From NCBI RefSeq assembly GCF_001315105.1, contig NZ_BAZR01000027.1, forward strand, positions 1 to 64,000: DNA of 64,000 nt, read 5' to 3'. Positions 24,292 to 32,224 of this stretch are shown piece after piece (positions within the stretch are counted from its first letter, which is position 1; each line of letters starts with the position of its first letter). The DNA is from Paenibacillus sp. JCM 10914. Lineage in GTDB: Bacteria > Bacillota > Bacilli > Paenibacillales > Paenibacillaceae. The position numbers were made by a program, and so were the translations under genes. The notes below the pieces were generated by a model, which was not told the origin of the DNA, searched no databases, and saw only the letters and a list, made by a program, of their open reading frames with translations.

Positions 24292-25701
24292 ATGATGGGG
24301 CTGCAAATTTATAACACGCTAACTCGTTCAAAGGAAATCTTCGTCCCGCAGCAGTCGGGAAAAGTAAAGATCTATGTATGCGGTCCTACCGTGTACGATT
24401 ACATTCATATTGGGAATGCACGACCTATGATCTTTTTCGATGTGGTGCGCGCTTACTTTGACAATCAGGGTAACGATGTAGATTATGTCGTGAACTTTAC
24501 CGATGTGGATGACAAAATGATCCGTAAAGCCGAGCAAACCGGCACAACCGTTCCGGAGGTTGCGGATAAATTCATCAACGCCTATTATGAGGATCTGGAT
24601 GGCCTCGGCATACCGAGAGCGACGTTGAACCCGCGGGTGACGGACAATATGGAGGAGATCATTACCTTCATTCAGGAACTGATCGATCGCGAGTTTGCTT
24701 ACGAGAATGGCGGGGATGTCTTCTATCGAACCCGCAAATTCGAGGGGTATGGCAAGCTGTCCCAACAGAATCTGGATGAACTGCAATTCGGTATCCGGAT
24801 CGAAGTGGATAAGCGTAAAGAAAGCCCGGAGGATTTTGTATTATGGAAAGCAGCCAAACCGGGGGAAATTTACTGGAGCAGCCCTTGGGGTGATGGACGT
24901 CCAGGCTGGCACATCGAATGCTCGGCGATGGCACGTAAATACCTTGGGGATACACTGGATATTCACGGCGGTGGTCAGGATCTGCAATTCCCGCATCATG
25001 AGTGCGAGGTTGCCCAGTCCGAAGCTTTAACTGGCAAGCCATTAGCCAGCTATTGGATGCACAACGGTTATATCCGTATCAATAATGAGAAAATGTCGAA
25101 ATCACTCGGAAACGGTGTAATGGTCAAAGATTTGCGCCAGCAATTCACCAAAGAAGCGATACGATATTTCATGCTCTCGACCCATTATCGCAACCCGCTT
25201 AACTTTAGTGATGAGGTAATGGATCAAGCACAGAACAGCGTGGATCGTCTGAGCAATGCGGCAGCGAACGCGAAGCACCGGTTAGCCGTTGCTATTGGTG
25301 AGCCAGGGGATGCGGTGACTACCAATGTCGCTGACAAGATGGCTGCCGCTCTCTCCGAGTTTCATCAGCGAATGCAAGATGACTTTAATACGCCAGATGC
25401 GATTACGGCGATGTTCCAATGGGCAACCGAGGCGAATCAGTTGTTGCAAGAAGCGTCGATTTCTGCCGCAGACTTGCATGAGATATTACGCGTTTTTGAA
25501 GAGATGAATAGCGTGCTGAGAATTGTCAATACAGGTGCCGATGAGTTGCTGGATGGACAGATCGAAGATCTGATTACCGAACGCATTGAAGCACGAAAGA
25601 ACAAGAATTGGTCAAGAGCTGATGAGATCCGCGATGTGTTAGCAGCGCAAGGCATCGTGCTTGAGGATACAGCGCAGGGCATGCGCTGGCGGCGAAAATG
25701 A
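24292..25701 (+). CDS. cysS: Cysteine-tRNA ligase
   Basis: A class I synthetase of about 469 residues. Zinc ligands are in YVCGPTVYDYIHIGNARP (also the HIGH motif), GWHIECSAMA and FPHHECEVAQSE; KMSKSLGN is intact. The start is most likely ATG 24292 or 24295, downstream of GAGAGG; ATG 24271 is possible. Overlaps mrnC by four bases. Confidence 0.95.
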   Translation: MMGLQIYNTLTRSKEIFVPQQSGKVKIYVCGPTVYDYIHIGNARPMIFFDVVRAYFDNQGNDVDYVVNFTDVDDKMIRKAEQTGTTVPEVADKFINAYYEDLDGLGIPRATLNPRVTDNMEEIITFIQELIDREFAYENGGDVFYRTRKFEGYGKLSQQNLDELQFGIRIEVDKRKESPEDFVLWKAAKPGEIYWSSPWGDGRPGWHIECSAMARKYLGDTLDIHGGGQDLQFPHHECEVAQSEALTGKPLASYWMHNGYIRINNEKMSKSLGNGVMVKDLRQQFTKEAIRYFMLSTHYRNPLNFSDEVMDQAQNSVDRLSNAAANAKHRLAVAIGEPGDAVTTNVADKMAAALSEFHQRMQDDFNTPDAITAMFQWATEANQLLQEASISAADLHEILRVFEEMNSVLRIVNTGADELLDGQIEDLITERIEARKNKNWSRADEIRDVLAAQGIVLEDTAQGMRWRRK

Positions 25702-26141
25702 GCGGAACCGAGTCCAAGGAACCAGCCATTGGCTGGTTTGATTTCCCGCCGTCGAAGCCCGCTCGCCTGATTCCGCCGATCGTTCTGGCGTATGTAGGAG
25801 ATGCCATATACGAGGTTGCTGTGCGGCAATTTCTCATCTCACGAGCGAATCTCAGGCCGCATCATTTACATCGGAGTGCAACCAGCTTTGTGTCCGCAAA
25901 GGCGCAGAGCCGGATTTTGGCTTTTCTCGAAGTGGAACTGACGGAGGAAGAACGTGATGTCGTTCGTCAAGGGCGTAACGCCAAATCGGGCACGGTTCCC
26001 AAGAATGCCGATGTACTCGAATATCGACATGCAACCGCGTTTGAATGCCTAGTCGGATATTTATATTATGCAGGTGAACAGGAACGCCTTCGCGAGCTTA
26101 TTGGCAAGAGTATTGAGTATATGGAAAGCTCCGTGAAATAG
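25698..26141 (+). CDS. mrnC: Mini-ribonuclease III
   Basis: A 147-residue RNase III-like enzyme without a double-stranded RNA-binding domain, which matures 23S rRNA in Bacillus. Catalytic acidic residues lie in LAYVGDAIYEVAVRQ and HATAFECLVGYLYY. Start overlaps the cysS stop as ATGA. Confidence 0.94.
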   Translation: MSGTESKEPAIGWFDFPPSKPARLIPPIVLAYVGDAIYEVAVRQFLISRANLRPHHLHRSATSFVSAKAQSRILAFLEVELTEEERDVVRQGRNAKSGTVPKNADVLEYRHATAFECLVGYLYYAGEQERLRELIGKSIEYMESSVK

Positions 26142-26211
26142 ATTAAAGTGATTTGATACAGTCGGCGGGGAATACACCCGGATGTCGGCTCATATGCAGG
26201 AGGAGACAGTA

Positions 26212-26961
26212 ATGCAGGAAGAAGAAATTGTCGCAGGTAAGCACTCGGTAACGGAGGCGCTGAAGTCGGGCCGAACGATTAATAAGATCTGGATCGCAGA
26301 CAATGCGCAAAAGCATTTAACCTTGCCCATTATGGCCGAGGCTAAGAAGCTTGGCATCGTTATACAGCATGTCGATAAGCGTAAGCTTGACCAGCTGGCT
26401 CCAGGCGTACAACATCAAGGTGTGGTTGCCCAGACCGCACCGTATGCTTATGTGGAGGTAGACGACATTCTGAGAGCAGCAGAGGACAAAGGCGAGCCGC
26501 CGTTCCTGCTGCTGCTGGATGAAATCGAAGATCCCCATAACCTGGGGTCCATTCTGCGGACGGCCGATTGCACGGGGGCACATGGCGTCGTGTTGCCTAA
26601 ACGAAGATCAGCTCAGGTCACAACGACGGTATCCAAAACTTCTGCCGGGGCGGTGGAGTATGTCCCTGTAGCAAGAGTGACGAACCTCGGTCAGACGATT
26701 GATCAACTGAAGGAGCGCGGTGTGTGGGTGGTAGGTACGATCGTGGATGCCGAGCAAGAACTTTATGATACGAACGTGTTCGAGGGTCCGGTCGCGATCG
26801 TTATCGGTAATGAAAATAAGGGAATGGGGCGTTTGATTCGCGAAAAATGTGACGTGCTGGTTACGCTGCCAATGGCCGGTCAGATTAATTCGCTGAACGC
26901 TTCGGTTGCCGCTGGTGTTGTCATGTACGAAGTGCTTCGCCGTCGCCGCCTTAAGGGTTAA
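26212..26961 (+). CDS. rlmB: 23S rRNA (guanosine-2'-O-)-methyltransferase RlmB, SpoU/TrmH family
   Basis: A 249-residue SPOUT methyltransferase. N-terminal substrate-binding domain (VAGKHSVTEALKSG), then trefoil-knot domain with DEIEDPHNLGSILRTADCTGAHG, GNENKGMGRLI and LNASVAAGVVMYE. ATG at 26212 is preferred: GGAGGAG lies seven bases before it, while ATG 26182 and 26194 lack a site. Confidence 0.93.
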   Translation: MQEEEIVAGKHSVTEALKSGRTINKIWIADNAQKHLTLPIMAEAKKLGIVIQHVDKRKLDQLAPGVQHQGVVAQTAPYAYVEVDDILRAAEDKGEPPFLLLLDEIEDPHNLGSILRTADCTGAHGVVLPKRRSAQVTTTVSKTSAGAVEYVPVARVTNLGQTIDQLKERGVWVVGTIVDAEQELYDTNVFEGPVAIVIGNENKGMGRLIREKCDVLVTLPMAGQINSLNASVAAGVVMYEVLRRRRLKG

Positions 26962-26966
26962 CCGTA

Positions 26967-27485
26967 ATGGCCGATTGGCGGGACGTGCTGCTGGTCGACG
27001 GATATAACATGATCGGTGGCTGGCCTCATCTTGCAAAGCTCGCGAATAGCAGCATGGAGGAGGCTCGGGATGTATTACTTGGGAAATTGGCGGATTACCA
27101 GGCCTTTTCAGGTCTTCGGGTGGTAGCGATTTTTGACGCCTACCGGGTGCCGGGTCTGGGGAAGTCCTACACGCAGGGCAAGGTCCAAATTTACTTTACG
27201 AAAGAGAAGGAAACCGCTGACGAATGCATTGAACGTCTGGTCGGAGAGTTCAGTCACCGCCGTCGCAAAATCTACGTGGCGACCAGCGACCTGATTGAAC
27301 AGCATGTGATATTCGCCCGGGGGGCGCTCAGGCTCTCGGCTAGGGAACTGCTGATTGAAGTGGAGCAGAGCGAGCGGGAAGTGCAGCAGCAGATTACGAA
27401 GGAACAGAGCAAAGGACGCAATACGCTTGACGACAAACTTTCCCCCGATGTCAGGAAGATGTTTGAACAGTGGCGAAGGGAGTAG
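26967..27485 (+). CDS. rae1: NYN/PIN-domain endoribonuclease Rae1 (YacP)
   Basis: A 172-residue single-domain nuclease of the NYN family. Acidic catalytic residues are seen in LLVDGYNMIGGW, ETADECIERL and VATSDLIEQ. Rae1 enters the ribosomal A site and cleaves mRNA during translation in Bacillus subtilis. Five bases after rlmB, matching the conserved order. Confidence 0.92.
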   Translation: MADWRDVLLVDGYNMIGGWPHLAKLANSSMEEARDVLLGKLADYQAFSGLRVVAIFDAYRVPGLGKSYTQGKVQIYFTKEKETADECIERLVGEFSHRRRKIYVATSDLIEQHVIFARGALRLSARELLIEVEQSEREVQQQITKEQSKGRNTLDDKLSPDVRKMFEQWRRE

Positions 27486-27591
27486 AGCATGTCAGCAGAA
27501 TCAAGCAACCCTTTCTAGTAAAAGCAGACATGATTCTATGAAGATACTTTACATTAAATGTTAATATCGGTCTATTTTAGGCAGATCGTGG

Positions 27592-27620
27592 TTGACGGTC
27601 TAATAGACATCATATATACT
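27592..27620 (+). promoter_or_regulatory. Promoter of sigH
   Basis: TTGACG and TATACT are exactly 17 bp apart, 59 bases before the TTG start. In Bacillus the corresponding promoter is repressed by AbrB; the AT-rich surroundings allow this but do not prove it. Confidence 0.75.
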
Positions 27621-27678
27621 TGTCATATATTTCAAGCGAGTGACGGGCTACCGTGCGTTCCGGGCCGGAGGGATTCTA

Positions 27679-28323
27679 TTGAGTGTGGACCTCAAGGAAG
27701 TCATGTTGTCAGGGTATGATGTGATAAGCGATGAAGACATTGTCGAGGCGGTCCGTGAGGGTGACAGCGGAGCGCTGGAGTATTTGATCAATAAGTACCG
27801 GAACTTTGTACGTGCTAAAGCTCGTTCCTATTTCCTGATTGGCGCTGACCGCGAGGACATCGTTCAAGAAGGAATGATCGGGTTGTACAAGGCCATTCGT
27901 GATTTTAAAGGGGATAAGCTGTCATCGTTCAAGGCTTTTGCCGAGCTGTGCATTACTAGGCAGATTATAACGGCAATCAAGACTGCGACGAGACAGAAGC
28001 ATATTCCACTCAATTCGTATGTCTCACTGGACAAGCCTATTTATGATGAAGATTCGGATCGGACGCTGCTGGATGTCATATGCGGTACGGCCGTTAGTGA
28101 TCCGGAAGAACTTATTATTAATCAAGAGGAATTTGTCGGCCTGGAAGACAAAATGTCCGAGATTCTTAGCGATCTGGAACGAAAGGTTCTGATGCTATAT
28201 CTGGATGGACGATCCTATCAGGAAATTGCGGTAGATTTAAGGCGTCATGTTAAGTCCATCGATAATGCCCTTCAGCGTGTGAAGCGTAAGCTTGAACGCT
28301 ATCTGGAGGTCAGGGATAATTAA
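27679..28323 (+). CDS. sigH: RNA polymerase sigma-H factor
   Basis: A 214-residue sigma factor controlling entry into sporulation and competence. Region 2 (YFLIGADREDIVQEGMIGLYKAIRDF), region 3-like ELCITRQIITAIKTATRQKH and region 4 helix-turn-helix (RSYQEIAVDLRRHVKSIDNALQRVKRK) are intact. TTG at 27679 follows GGAGGG by six bases; the in-frame start at 27640 has no site. Confidence 0.95.
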   Translation: MSVDLKEVMLSGYDVISDEDIVEAVREGDSGALEYLINKYRNFVRAKARSYFLIGADREDIVQEGMIGLYKAIRDFKGDKLSSFKAFAELCITRQIITAIKTATRQKHIPLNSYVSLDKPIYDEDSDRTLLDVICGTAVSDPEELIINQEEFVGLEDKMSEILSDLERKVLMLYLDGRSYQEIAVDLRRHVKSIDNALQRVKRKLERYLEVRDN

Positions 28324-28344
28324 GAGGATGTACGGTAAATCGAA

Positions 28345-28373
28345 GGGAAGGCTCAAGCAGAGCCTTTTTTTTA
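28345..28373 (+). terminator. Terminator of sigH
   Basis: AGGCTC / GAGCCT stem with loop AAGCA and eight T. Confidence 0.9.
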
Positions 28374-28408
28374 ATTTCTGAAGCGAGCTGAAATAGGAAG
28401 TAAGGTAA

Positions 28409-28546
28409 ATGCTGCCACAGTCGAGTGTTTTAGTTACGGAAAGATTGAACATACTGGTAGAGATGGATGTTATTCAGGGTGCAGATGGCATTTATTGCAG
28501 CCCGCAATCAGAGAGAAAAAGGCTTGAAATGGCGCTATCCTTGTGA
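28409..28546 (+). CDS. Possible 45-residue small protein between sigH and rpmG
   Basis: An open frame starting at ATG 28409, four bases after TAAGG, encoding a charged, amphipathic peptide (TERLNILVEMDVIQGADG in its middle) with no membrane segment. Codons look typical. Against it: the next promoter overlaps its 3' end and I recognise no family. No promoter of its own is obvious after the sigH terminator. Confidence 0.25.
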   Translation: MLPQSSVLVTERLNILVEMDVIQGADGIYCSPQSERKRLEMALSL

Positions 28547-28552
28547 TAAAGT
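28524..28552 (+). promoter_or_regulatory. Promoter of rpmG-secE-nusG
   Basis: TTGAAA and an extended -10 (TGA-TAAAGT) spaced by 17 bp. The 170-base leader that follows (28560-28728) has some dyads but no named element. Confidence 0.7.
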
Positions 28553-28728
28553 GTTTTAGGTAGGCCTAAATTCGCGTGTTTTATGAATTGATCGTTGTTA
28601 CAGCTCTTGGAACAACGGTTTTATTCATCTCGCAGGAATAACCGGTTATCATGAGAACAAGGTTATTTCTACTAGGATCAATAACGGGTTCTTCTGATCA
28701 AGAAGGACGTCTTCGGGAGGTGCACATC

Positions 28729-28878
28729 ATGCGGGTAATTATCACTTTGGCTTGTACAAGCTGCAAACAAAGAAACTACACAACAACCAAAAACAAGCGA
28801 AATCACCCCGACCGCATGGAGATGAAGAAATTTTGCAAGTTCTGTAACGAGCAAACTCCTCATCGCGAAACCAGATAG
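28729..28878 (+). CDS. rpmG: 50S ribosomal protein L33, zinc-binding type
   Basis: A 49-residue L33 starting MRVIITLACTSCKQRNY. Cysteine pairs CTSC and CKFC make it the zinc-containing form. ATG 28729 follows GGGAGGTG; the upstream in-frame ATG at 28651 gives unrelated residues. First gene of the secE-nusG transcript, as in Bacillus. Confidence 0.95.
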   Translation: MRVIITLACTSCKQRNYTTTKNKRNHPDRMEMKKFCKFCNEQTPHRETR

Positions 28879-28901
28879 TTTTCTTTGGAGGTGTAGTCGG
28901 C

Positions 28902-29093
28902 GTGAAACGTGGTTTCAAGTCTCTGTTTTCCTTTTTCTCTGAAAGCTGGGCGGAACTTAAAAAAGTTCGCTGGCCTAATCGTAAAGAACTGACGAACTAT
29001 ACGTTGATTGTTCTCGGCACGGTAGTATTTGTCACGATTTATTTTTGGGTTGTAGACATCGGCATTTCCGCTGTGATCGAAGCGATAATTTAG
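28902..29093 (+). CDS. secE: Preprotein translocase subunit SecE
   Basis: A 63-residue single-span form of SecE. The conserved amphipathic WAELKKVRWPNRKEL is followed by one membrane helix (residues 35-57). It clamps SecY in the translocon. GTG start after GGAGGTG. Confidence 0.95.
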   Translation: MKRGFKSLFSFFSESWAELKKVRWPNRKELTNYTLIVLGTVVFVTIYFWVVDIGISAVIEAII

Positions 29094-29114
29094 AAGGGTC
29101 CCAGGTGGCTTGAT

Positions 29115-29648
29115 ATGGAAAAAAGATGGTACGTAGTTCATACCTATTCAGGGTATGAGAATAAAGTCAAAGCCAATTTGGAAAAACGTGTCGAGTCCAT
29201 GGGCATGGAGGACAAAATATTCCGCGTTCTTGTTCCGATGGAAGAAGAAATCGTAAACAAAGACGGTAAGAAAAAGACCGTCATGCGTAAAGTTTACCCG
29301 GGATATGTCTTGGTCGAAATGATTCAGACCGATGATTCTTGGTATGTTGTCCGCAATACACCAGGGGTAACCGGTTTTGTTGGTTCGACGGGTTCTGGTT
29401 CTAAACCGACGCCTTTGCTTCCAGAAGAAGTAGAACAGATTCTGAAGCATATGGGCATGGAAGAACCAAAACCGAAGATCGAATTCGACATCAAGGAATC
29501 TGTTCGGATCAAGGTGGGTCCTTTTGCGAATTTTGTGGGCTCCGTGGAAGAGATTTTGGCTGAAAAGAGCAAGTTGAAAGTACACGTCAACATGTTTGGA
29601 CGGGAAACCCCACTCGAATTGGATTATACTCAAGTGGAGAAGATTTAG
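29115..29648 (+). CDS. nusG: Transcription antitermination/termination factor NusG
   Basis: A 177-residue NusG: NGN domain (WYVVHTYSGYENKVKANLEKR) that contacts RNA polymerase and a C-terminal KOW domain (VRIKVGPFANFVGSVEEI). Sits between secE and rplK, the universal arrangement. Confidence 0.97.
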   Translation: MEKRWYVVHTYSGYENKVKANLEKRVESMGMEDKIFRVLVPMEEEIVNKDGKKKTVMRKVYPGYVLVEMIQTDDSWYVVRNTPGVTGFVGSTGSGSKPTPLLPEEVEQILKHMGMEEPKPKIEFDIKESVRIKVGPFANFVGSVEEILAEKSKLKVHVNMFGRETPLELDYTQVEKI

Positions 29649-29661
29649 ATCTTCAGGTTTC

Positions 29662-29698
29662 TGTGGGAGGGCGTTCCCAAGCAGCGTCCGCTACCACT
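29662..29698 (+). promoter_or_regulatory. L1-binding-site mimic ahead of rplK
   Basis: GTGGGAGG ... CGCTACCAC folds with outer GTGG/CCAC and inner GGCG/CGTC stems around an asymmetric loop, resembling the L1 site of 23S rRNA (GTGGGAGG ... ATACCAC). L1 is known to repress the L11 operon through such a mimic. Confidence 0.7.
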
Positions 29699-29721
29699 AT
29701 TGATGCAAGGAGGTGTCAACC

Positions 29722-30147
29722 ATGGCTAAAAAAGTAATTAAGATTGTGAAACTGCAAATTCCTGCAGGTAAAGCGAATCCGGCTCCTCCAGTAGGTCCAG
29801 CATTGGGTCAAGCGGGTGTCAACATCATGGCATTCTGTAAAGAATTCAACGCTCGTACTGCTGATCAAGCTGGTCTGATCATCCCGGTTGAAATTTCGGT
29901 GTTTGAAGATCGTTCCTTTACATTCATCACCAAAACTCCACCGGCTGCTGTTCTGCTTCGTGTGGCTGCTAAGATCGAAAAAGGATCCGGCGAGCCTAAC
30001 AAGAAGAAAGTTGCAACCGTTAAGCGTGACGCTGTGCGTCAAATCGCTGAGCAAAAAATGCCTGACCTGAACGCTGCATCTGTTGAAGCTGCAATGAAGA
30101 TGGTAGAAGGTACTGCCCGTAGTATGGGTATCACGATCGAAGACTAA
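29722..30147 (+). CDS. rplK: 50S ribosomal protein L11
   Basis: A 141-residue L11 starting MAKKVIKIVKLQIPAGKA. It forms the stalk base with 23S helix 43/44 and the GTPase centre. Full-length with the proline-rich NPAPPVGPALGQ hinge. ATG 29722 is seven bases after AAGGAGG. Confidence 0.97.
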   Translation: MAKKVIKIVKLQIPAGKANPAPPVGPALGQAGVNIMAFCKEFNARTADQAGLIIPVEISVFEDRSFTFITKTPPAAVLLRVAAKIEKGSGEPNKKKVATVKRDAVRQIAEQKMPDLNAASVEAAMKMVEGTARSMGITIED

Positions 30148-30183
30148 TCGTCTATCGATTCTGACCGGATGGGATCCGGATTA

Positions 30184-30211
30184 TGTGGGAGGAAATTCCG
30201 CTAATACCACA
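30184..30211 (+). promoter_or_regulatory. Second L1-binding-site mimic, between rplK and rplA
   Basis: GTGGGAGG followed by CCGCTAATACCAC: outer GTGG/CCAC stem, short inner GGA/TCC stem and a large asymmetric loop, closely matching the 23S L1 site. It ends just before the rplA ribosome binding site, so bound L1 could block its own translation. Confidence 0.7.
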
Positions 30212-30228
30212 AAGGAGGAAGAACTAAC

Positions 30229-30921
30229 ATGGCTAAACACGGTAAGAAATATGTTGAAGCTGCCAAGTTGATTGACAGCGAAGCAACTTATGAGCCTATG
30301 GAAGCTGTAGAGCTCGTGAAAAAAGCGGCAACTGCAAAATTCGACGAAACGGTTGAAGCGGCTGTTCGTTTGGGTGTAGACCCTCGTAAACAAGACCAGG
30401 CTGTTCGTGGTGTTGTTGTCTTGCCTCACGGCACAGGTAAAACACAACGCGTTCTGGTATTTGCAAAAGGTGAAAAAGCGAAGGAAGCGGAAGCGGCTGG
30501 CGCTGATTTTGTTGGCGATCAGGATATGATCAACAAAATCCAACAAGGCTGGTTCGAATTCGACGTCTGCGTAGCTACACCTGATATGATGAGTGAAGTC
30601 GGTAAACTTGGCCGTCTGCTCGGTGGTAAAGGCTTGATGCCTAACCCTAAAGCCGGTACGGTTACATTCGATGTTTCCAAAGCTGTTCAAGAAATCAAAG
30701 CTGGTAAAATCGAATACCGTCTGGATAAAGCAGGTCAAATTCACGCGCCAATCGGCAAAGTGTCTTTCGATGCAGGACAACTGAATGAGAACCTCAAAGC
30801 TCTCATCGATGCATTGAATCGTGCGAAGCCAGCTGCTGCTAAAGGTGTATACCTGAAGGGCATCGCTGTTTCCTCGACAATGGGACCTAGCGCTCGCGTG
30901 AACACAGCAACTTACAAATAA
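30229..30921 (+). CDS. rplA: 50S ribosomal protein L1
   Basis: A 230-residue L1, the mobile-stalk protein that helps release E-site tRNA and autoregulates its operon. Conserved GKGLMPNPKAGTVTFD and the C-terminal SSTMGPSARVN segment are present. Confidence 0.97.
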   Translation: MAKHGKKYVEAAKLIDSEATYEPMEAVELVKKAATAKFDETVEAAVRLGVDPRKQDQAVRGVVVLPHGTGKTQRVLVFAKGEKAKEAEAAGADFVGDQDMINKIQQGWFEFDVCVATPDMMSEVGKLGRLLGGKGLMPNPKAGTVTFDVSKAVQEIKAGKIEYRLDKAGQIHAPIGKVSFDAGQLNENLKALIDALNRAKPAAAKGVYLKGIAVSSTMGPSARVNTATYK

Positions 30922-30930
30922 TAATTGCCA

Positions 30931-30960
30931 TTGACTTTTGGTCCAGGCATTTGATATTAT
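30931..30960 (+). promoter_or_regulatory. Promoter of rplJ-rplL
   Basis: TTGACT and TATTAT spaced by 18 bp, starting ten bases after rplA and opening the L10 leader. Confidence 0.75.
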
Positions 30961-30966
30961 GTAACA

Positions 30967-31146
30967 GTTGTGAGTCTTCGAGACTGACCGTTAAAGTTGA
31001 ATATGCTTACCGTAGACAGTAGGTGCCCTAAGCAGGCTTAATTTCCTACCGAGGTGTTATGATAGAACGTCAACAGTTGATCCGGTTACACCGGTCAAAT
31101 GATGATTCATCAGGCCTTCGTAATTCTACGGAGCTTTTTTAGTGCC
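30967..31146 (+). promoter_or_regulatory. L10 leader RNA with attenuator
   Basis: The region carries the conserved L10-leader core around 31010-31052 (CCGTAGACAGTAGG ... CCTACCGAGGTG), preceded by AGTCT-TCG-AGACT and followed by CCGGT-TAC-ACCGG hairpins. It ends in a terminator-like stem with CTTCGTA/TACGGAG and TTTTTT at 31135-31140. L10(L12)4 binding is known to promote termination in Firmicutes, setting L10/L12 levels. Confidence 0.85.
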
Positions 31147-31156
31147 CGTAGGAAGA

Positions 31157-31193
31157 GTGGGGGGCGATTGCCTTACCGCTACTAATACAACCA
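31157..31193 (+). promoter_or_regulatory. Weak third copy of the L1-like site before rplJ
   Basis: AGTGGGGGGCGATTGCC then CCGCTACTAATACAACCAGG shares the G-rich 5' side and CGCTA-ATAC 3' side with the two sites above; TGG/CCA and GGC/GCC stems can form. Function is speculative. Confidence 0.3.
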
Positions 31194-31206
31194 GGAGGTG
31201 TAATCA

Positions 31207-31710
31207 TTGGCTAACGCAAAAGTGATCCAAGCGAAACAGGATGCGGTTGACGTTGTTGCTGCTAAGTTGCGCGAGAGCGTATCGACCGTAGTGGCTGACT
31301 ATCGTGGACTGAACGTTTCACAAGTAACCGAACTTCGTAAGCAGCTTCGTGAAGCTGGCGTCGAGTTCCAAGTATTGAAGAACACTTTGCTTCGTCGTGC
31401 GACTGCAGCAGCAGAGCTGACTGAACTTGACGAAGTATTGACAGGTCCTACAGCTGTTGCATTTAGTGCCGATGACGCTGTCGCTCCAGCAAAAATCCTC
31501 AACGATTTTGCGAAAAAGAACGACGCGTTGAAGTTGAAAGGTGCAGTAGTAGAAGGCCGTGTAATTGGAGAAAGCGAAATCAAAGCTCTGGCAGAACTTC
31601 CATCCCGCGAAGGTCTCCTCTCCATGCTCCTCAGCGTGCTTCAAGCTCCAGTGCGCAACTTCGCGCTTGCAGTTAAAGCTGTTGCTGAGAAGGAAGACCA
31701 AAGCGCGTAA
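31207..31710 (+). CDS. rplJ: 50S ribosomal protein L10
   Basis: A 167-residue stalk protein. The N-terminal rRNA-binding domain includes VVADYRGLNVSQVTELRKQLR and the C-terminal helix that binds L12 dimers follows. TTG start ten bases after AGGAGGTG. Regulated by the leader at 30967-31146. Confidence 0.96.
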   Translation: MANAKVIQAKQDAVDVVAAKLRESVSTVVADYRGLNVSQVTELRKQLREAGVEFQVLKNTLLRRATAAAELTELDEVLTGPTAVAFSADDAVAPAKILNDFAKKNDALKLKGAVVEGRVIGESEIKALAELPSREGLLSMLLSVLQAPVRNFALAVKAVAEKEDQSA

Positions 31711-31779
31711 GCTTTGTCTTTCAAGAGCAGTGTAACAACAACTATCAAATTTTAATTATAAATGGAGGTTCGACTTAAC

Positions 31780-32142
31780 ATGAGCAAAGAGCAAATCTTG
31801 GAAGCAATTAAAGGTATGAATGTTCTGGAACTGAACGATCTGGTAAAAGCAATCGAAGAGGAATTCGGTGTTACTGCAGCAGCTCCTGTAGCTGTAGCTG
31901 GTGGCGGCGCTGCAGCTGAAGCTGCTGAGCAATCCGAGTTTGACGTAATCCTGACTGGTGCAGGCGCGTCCAAAATCAACGTAATTAAAGTGGTTCGCGA
32001 AATCACAGGTCTTGGCTTGAAAGAAGCAAAAGAACTGGTTGACAACGCTCCAAAACCATTGAAAGAAAAAGTAGCTAAAGAAGAAGCAGAAGCTGTTAAA
32101 GCGAAATTGGAAGAAGCAGGCGCATCCGTAGAAGTGAAGTAA
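31780..32142 (+). CDS. rplL: 50S ribosomal protein L7/L12
   Basis: A 120-residue L12: N-terminal dimerisation domain, alanine/glycine-rich hinge near residues 37-50 and C-terminal factor-binding domain (SKINVIKVVREITGLGLKEAKELV). ATG 31780 follows GGAGG; the in-frame ATG at 31762 is not preceded by one. Confidence 0.97.
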   Translation: MSKEQILEAIKGMNVLELNDLVKAIEEEFGVTAAAPVAVAGGGAAAEAAEQSEFDVILTGAGASKINVIKVVREITGLGLKEAKELVDNAPKPLKEKVAKEEAEAVKAKLEEAGASVEVK

Positions 32143-32165
32143 TAACTTCGAATATCGTCAGCAAG

Positions 32166-32204
32166 ACAAACCCCTTGAATATTATGTTCAAGGGGTTTGT
32201 TATT
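32166..32204 (+). terminator. Terminator after rplL
   Basis: ACAAACCCCTTGAA and TTCAAGGGGTTTGT, 14-bp perfect arms around TATTATG, then TATT. Transcript leading into the methyltransferase gene and rpoB would be reduced here. Confidence 0.85.
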
Positions 32205-32224
32205 GTGACGGGCAACAGGAGGAT

